A program made the position numbers and the translations under genes. Shown here in pieces: positions 61,216 through 64,000 of a DNA stretch of 64,000 bases (the stretch's first letter is position 1; every line of letters starts with the position of its first letter). Source of the stretch: Aureimonas populi (GTDB lineage: Bacteria; Pseudomonadota; Alphaproteobacteria; Rhizobiales; Rhizobiaceae); NCBI RefSeq assembly GCF_017815515.1, contig NZ_CP072611.1:992001-1056000 (forward strand), written 5' to 3'. The notes under the pieces are model-generated. The model saw only the letters and a program-made list of their open reading frames with translations. It was not told where the DNA came from and ran no database searches.

Positions 61216-62532
61216 TCAGTCGGCGCTGGTGAGGCGCAGGATCGTGGAGGAATCGCTGCCGGCGTCCTCCGTTAAGGCATAGACCGCGCCGTCCGGCCCC
61301 ACGCGCACGTCGCGGATGCGCGCGTCCAGCGGAATACGCTCCTCGAAGGCCACGCGCTCGCCCGCCTCGTCCATGTGCACCACGACGAGGCCGGTGGTCA
61401 CGAGGCCGCCGATCAGGAAGGCGCCGTCCCAGCTCGGGAACTCCTCGCCCTCGTAGAGCGCCATGCCGGAGGGTGCGATCACCGGGTCCCAGAAATAGAC
61501 GGGCTGCTCCATGCCGTCCTGCTCGGTGATGCCCTCTCCCACCTCGCCGCCATTGTATTCCAGCCCGTAGGTGATGACCGGCCAGCCATAGTTCAGGCCT
61601 GCTTCCGGGCGGTTCAGCTCGTCGCCGCCGCGCGGCCCGTGCTCCACGGTCCACAGGCGGCCCTCGCCGTCCAGCGCGGCCGACTGGATGTTGCGGTGCC
61701 CGTAGGACCAGATCTCGGGCAGGGCCCCCTCCTGGTCGATGAAGGGGTTGCCCTCCACCGGCTCGCCTTCGGGCGTGATGTGGACCACCTTGCCGAGGGT
61801 GGAGGCCAGATCCTGCGACATCTCGCGGATCGGGTCGTCCGAGCGCTCGCCCAGCGCGACGAAGATGTTGCCCTCCGGCGAGAAGACGATGCGCGAGCCG
61901 AAATGCTTGTTGCCCTCGTAGCTCGGCGTCTGGCGCCAGATCACGCGGGCCTCTTCCAGCGCGCCGCCGCCCGCCTCGTCGGCAGTGAGGACGGCCGTGC
62001 CGAGCGCGGTGTGATTGCCCTCCTCGCCCGGCTCGGAGAAGGTGTAGTAGATGCGGCCCGATGTCTCGAAATCGGGCGCGAGCGCCAGGTCGAGCAGGCC
62101 GCCCTGCTCGCGCGAATCGACCTCCGGCACGCCGGAGATGGCCGGCCCGGCCTCGCCTTCCGCCGAAACGATGTGCAGCGCGCCTTCCTTGGCGGCCACC
62201 AGCATCGTGCCGTCCGGCAGGAACTCCATGGACCACAGGCGCGGCAGCGCGTCGGCCACCGTCTCCACGGTGACGTCCGCCAGCTCGGCCGGCTGCGGCG
62301 CGCGGCTCTGGTCGGGGAAGGCGGCCTGCTGGTCCGGGGCGTTGGGCGCCTCCGTTTCCACCGGCTCGCCGGCGGGCACGCCCTCCGTGCCCTCGGCGGG
62401 CGGCTGGCCGTCGACATGGTCGAGCGGGGAGTCGTCGCCCGTGGACTGGGCGTGGGCGGGCATGAGCCAGGCACCGGCGGACAGGACGGTGCCGGCCAGG
62501 AGGAGAGAGAATCTAGTCACGCGAAGCTCCAT
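61216..62532 (-). CDS. PQQ-dependent soluble sugar (aldose) dehydrogenase
   Basis: Periplasmic quinoprotein of the GSDH/YliI family, oxidising aldoses such as glucose to aldonates. 438 residues. Signal peptide MELRVTRFSLLLAGTVLSAG...AHA (about 28 residues), an acidic Pro-rich spacer (residues 30-75), then a six-bladed beta-propeller with LWSMEFLPDGTMLVAAKEGAL, REQGGLLDLALAPDF (the family's QGGLLDV region), GNKHFGSRIVFSPEGNIFVALGE, YGHRNIQSAALDGEGRLWTVEHGPRGGDELNRPEAGLNYGWP with PQQ-binding residues. Together with gntP/gntK 13 kb away it may form a glucose-gluconate route; that link is inference. Confidence 0.9.
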   Translation of the reverse strand: MELRVTRFSLLLAGTVLSAGAWLMPAHAQSTGDDSPLDHVDGQPPAEGTEGVPAGEPVETEAPNAPDQQAAFPDQSRAPQPAELADVTVETVADALPRLWSMEFLPDGTMLVAAKEGALHIVSAEGEAGPAISGVPEVDSREQGGLLDLALAPDFETSGRIYYTFSEPGEEGNHTALGTAVLTADEAGGGALEEARVIWRQTPSYEGNKHFGSRIVFSPEGNIFVALGERSDDPIREMSQDLASTLGKVVHITPEGEPVEGNPFIDQEGALPEIWSYGHRNIQSAALDGEGRLWTVEHGPRGGDELNRPEAGLNYGWPVITYGLEYNGGEVGEGITEQDGMEQPVYFWDPVIAPSGMALYEGEEFPSWDGAFLIGGLVTTGLVVVHMDEAGERVAFEERIPLDARIRDVRVGPDGAVYALTEDAGSDSSTILRLTSAD

Positions 62533-62629
62533 GTCGGGCGCTGATCTTCGATCGGTCCAGACATGGAGTACGAGGCGCGGGAGGAAACCGCCGGGGGCGG
62601 AACCCGGCGTTCAACAAAACTCTATCGCG

Positions 62630-63937
62630 TCACAGGATGAAGCGCGACAGGTCCGTATTGCCGGCGATGCCGTCCAGCGCGTTGTGGACATAGGCGGCAT
62701 CGACGCGGAAGGTCTGCCCGCCCCGGTCCGGGGCCTCGAAGGAGATTTCGTCGAGCACGCGCTCCATCACGGTCTGGAGGCGGCGCGCGCCGATATTCTC
62801 CACCGAGCCGTTGAGCGAGACGGCCATGTCGGCGAGCGCGTCGATGGCGTCCTCGGTGATCTCCAGGTCCACGTTCTCGGTCTTCATCAGTGCGATGTAC
62901 TGCTTGATGAGCGAGGCTTCCGTCTCCGTCAGGATGCGGCGGAAATCCTCCTTGGTCAGCGCCGAAAGCTCGACACGGATCGGCAGGCGGCCCTGAAGCT
63001 CCGGCAACAGGTCGGAGGGCTTGGCGACGTGGAAGGCGCCCGAGGCGATGAAGAGGATGTGGTCGGTCTTCACCGGCCCGTGCTTGGTGGCCACCGTCGT
63101 GCCCTCCACCAGCGGCAGGAGGTCGCGCTGCACGCCCTCGCGCGAGACGCCGGCGCCCGTGCCGCCCTCGCGGTTGGCCACCTTGTCGATCTCGTCGATG
63201 AAGACGATGCCGTTGTTCTCCACCGAGGCGATGGCGTCGGCCACCAGCGCCTCGTTGTCGAGCAGCTTGTCGGATTCCTCGCCGATCAGGAGGTCGTAGC
63301 TCTCCTTCACGCTGGTGCGGCGCTGCTTGGTGCGCCCGCCCATGGCCTTGCCGAACATCTCGGACAGGTTGAGGACGCCGATATTGGCCCCGGGCATGCC
63401 CGGAATGTCCATGCCGCCGAAGGGCGAGGCGGTGTCGGCGACCTCCACCTCGATCTCCTTGTCGTCCAGCTCCCCGGCGCGCAGGCGCTTGCGGAAGCTG
63501 TCGCGCGTGGCGGGCGAGGCGCTCTTGCCCACCAGCGCGTCCAGCACGCGCTCCTCCGCGCCGTGATGGGCCTTGGCGCGCACCTCGGCGCGCTTCTTCT
63601 CGCGCGTCAGGCCGATGCCCACCTCCACGAGGTCGCGCACGATCTGCTCCACGTCGCGGCCCACATAGCCGACCTCGGTGAACTTGGTGGCCTCCACCTT
63701 GATGAAGGGCGCGCCGGCGAGCTTGGCCAGGCGCCGGGAGATTTCCGTCTTGCCCACGCCCGTGGGGCCGATCATCAGGATGTTCTTCGGGCTCACCTCT
63801 TCGCGCAGCGAGCCTTCGAGCTGCTGCCGGCGCCAGCGGTTGCGCAGCGCCACGGCCACGGCGCGCTTGGCGTCGTTCTGGCCGATGATGTGCCGGTCGA
63901 GCTCGGAAACGATTTCGCGGGGGGAGAAGTCGGTCAT
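62630..63937 (-). CDS. hslU: HslU ATPase subunit of the HslVU protease
   Basis: AAA+ unfoldase of the ClpYQ/HslVU protease. 435 residues from the ATG at 63937 ([20 protein letters not shown]); a GTG two codons upstream is possible. Walker [20 protein letters not shown] near residue 60, [14 protein letters not shown] pore region, I domain (residues ~110-230), Walker [15 protein letters not shown], sensor 1 [29 protein letters not shown], and the terminal DLSRFIL that docks into HslV. hslV is expected just upstream, beyond the right edge; the last 63 bases contain no recognisable gene part. Confidence 0.97.
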   Translation of the reverse strand: MTDFSPREIVSELDRHIIGQNDAKRAVAVALRNRWRRQQLEGSLREEVSPKNILMIGPTGVGKTEISRRLAKLAGAPFIKVEATKFTEVGYVGRDVEQIVRDLVEVGIGLTREKKRAEVRAKAHHGAEERVLDALVGKSASPATRDSFRKRLRAGELDDKEIEVEVADTASPFGGMDIPGMPGANIGVLNLSEMFGKAMGGRTKQRRTSVKESYDLLIGEESDKLLDNEALVADAIASVENNGIVFIDEIDKVANREGGTGAGVSREGVQRDLLPLVEGTTVATKHGPVKTDHILFIASGAFHVAKPSDLLPELQGRLPIRVELSALTKEDFRRILTETEASLIKQYIALMKTENVDLEITEDAIDALADMAVSLNGSVENIGARRLQTVMERVLDEISFEAPDRGGQTFRVDAAYVHNALDGIAGNTDLSRFIL

Positions 63938-64000
63938 CAACACTGTCTTCGAAGCAGGGGGCGGGAGAGTTCCGCCCCTAGATGGGGGGCGCGAGCCGAA

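Overview
The window looks like chromosomal DNA around the replication origin of a high-GC alphaproteobacterium of the order Hyphomicrobiales (Rhizobiales). The evidence is a TCA cluster mdh-sucC-sucD-sucA, the gene block leuS-lptE-holA / parB-parA-rsmG-mnmG / mnmE / rho / hemJ-hemE / maf-aroE-coaE-dnaQ / secB-fxsA-tim44-mltA-smr / hslU, a giant NAD-dependent glutamate dehydrogenase, and an assembly factor of the SdhAF4 type. Family-level placement (for example Aurantimonadaceae) is only a guess. No tRNA, rRNA, CRISPR array, insertion sequence or prophage was seen.

Layout. 1-6.4 kb: TCA operon on the minus strand, with a structured leader upstream of mdh. 6.8-9.1 kb: a membrane diguanylate cyclase whose 3' end overlaps the convergent zapE by 130 bp. 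9.1-18.6 kb: Inh-type lipoprotein, beta-carbonic anhydrase, pdxY with a coupled small membrane protein, NAD-GDH and an MFS exporter. 18.6-25.1 kb: minus-strand run htpX-rsmB-heparinase-like-lipoprotein-purH, with sdhAF4 divergent. 25.2-31.3 kb: secreted nuclease, cyclopropane synthase, a likely 25-residue small-protein gene with its own terminator, acs, an AI-2E family permease and a YggS-type PLP protein. 31.4-42.5 kb: leuS-lptE-holA, then parB-parA-rsmG-mnmG, a GNAT gene, a decayed second copy of the mnmE 3' end, and mnmE. 42.6-49.7 kb: yyaL-like, ybaK-like, rho, gluconate permease and kinase, a frameshifted DUF486 gene, hemJ. 49.8-51.4 kb: hemE and a gene-free 593-bp interval that I read as oriC. 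51.4-64 kb: maf-aroE-NTF2-like-coaE, dnaQ, secB, fxsA, the tim44-mltA-smr-xre operon, an amidotransferase, an unusual Nramp-like transporter, a PQQ sugar dehydrogenase and hslU.

Two layers stand out beyond ordinary genes. The first is an origin/segregation architecture: ParA and ParB, four near-perfect parS sites plus one degenerate site spread over about 38 kb (three of the five inside genes), and an intergenic oriC candidate with an AT-rich block, DnaA-box-like sites and six GANTC sites. Genes on both sides of that interval point away from it. The second is non-coding repeat structure: a 130-162 bp element with inverted ends (two copies and a mini copy, each next to a stop codon), two other palindromic repeats, and the mnmE relic. 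Functional links: the PQQ dehydrogenase, GntP and GntK could form a periplasmic glucose-to-gluconate route; acs, the TCA operon and NAD-GDH cover acetate and glutamate entry into central carbon metabolism.
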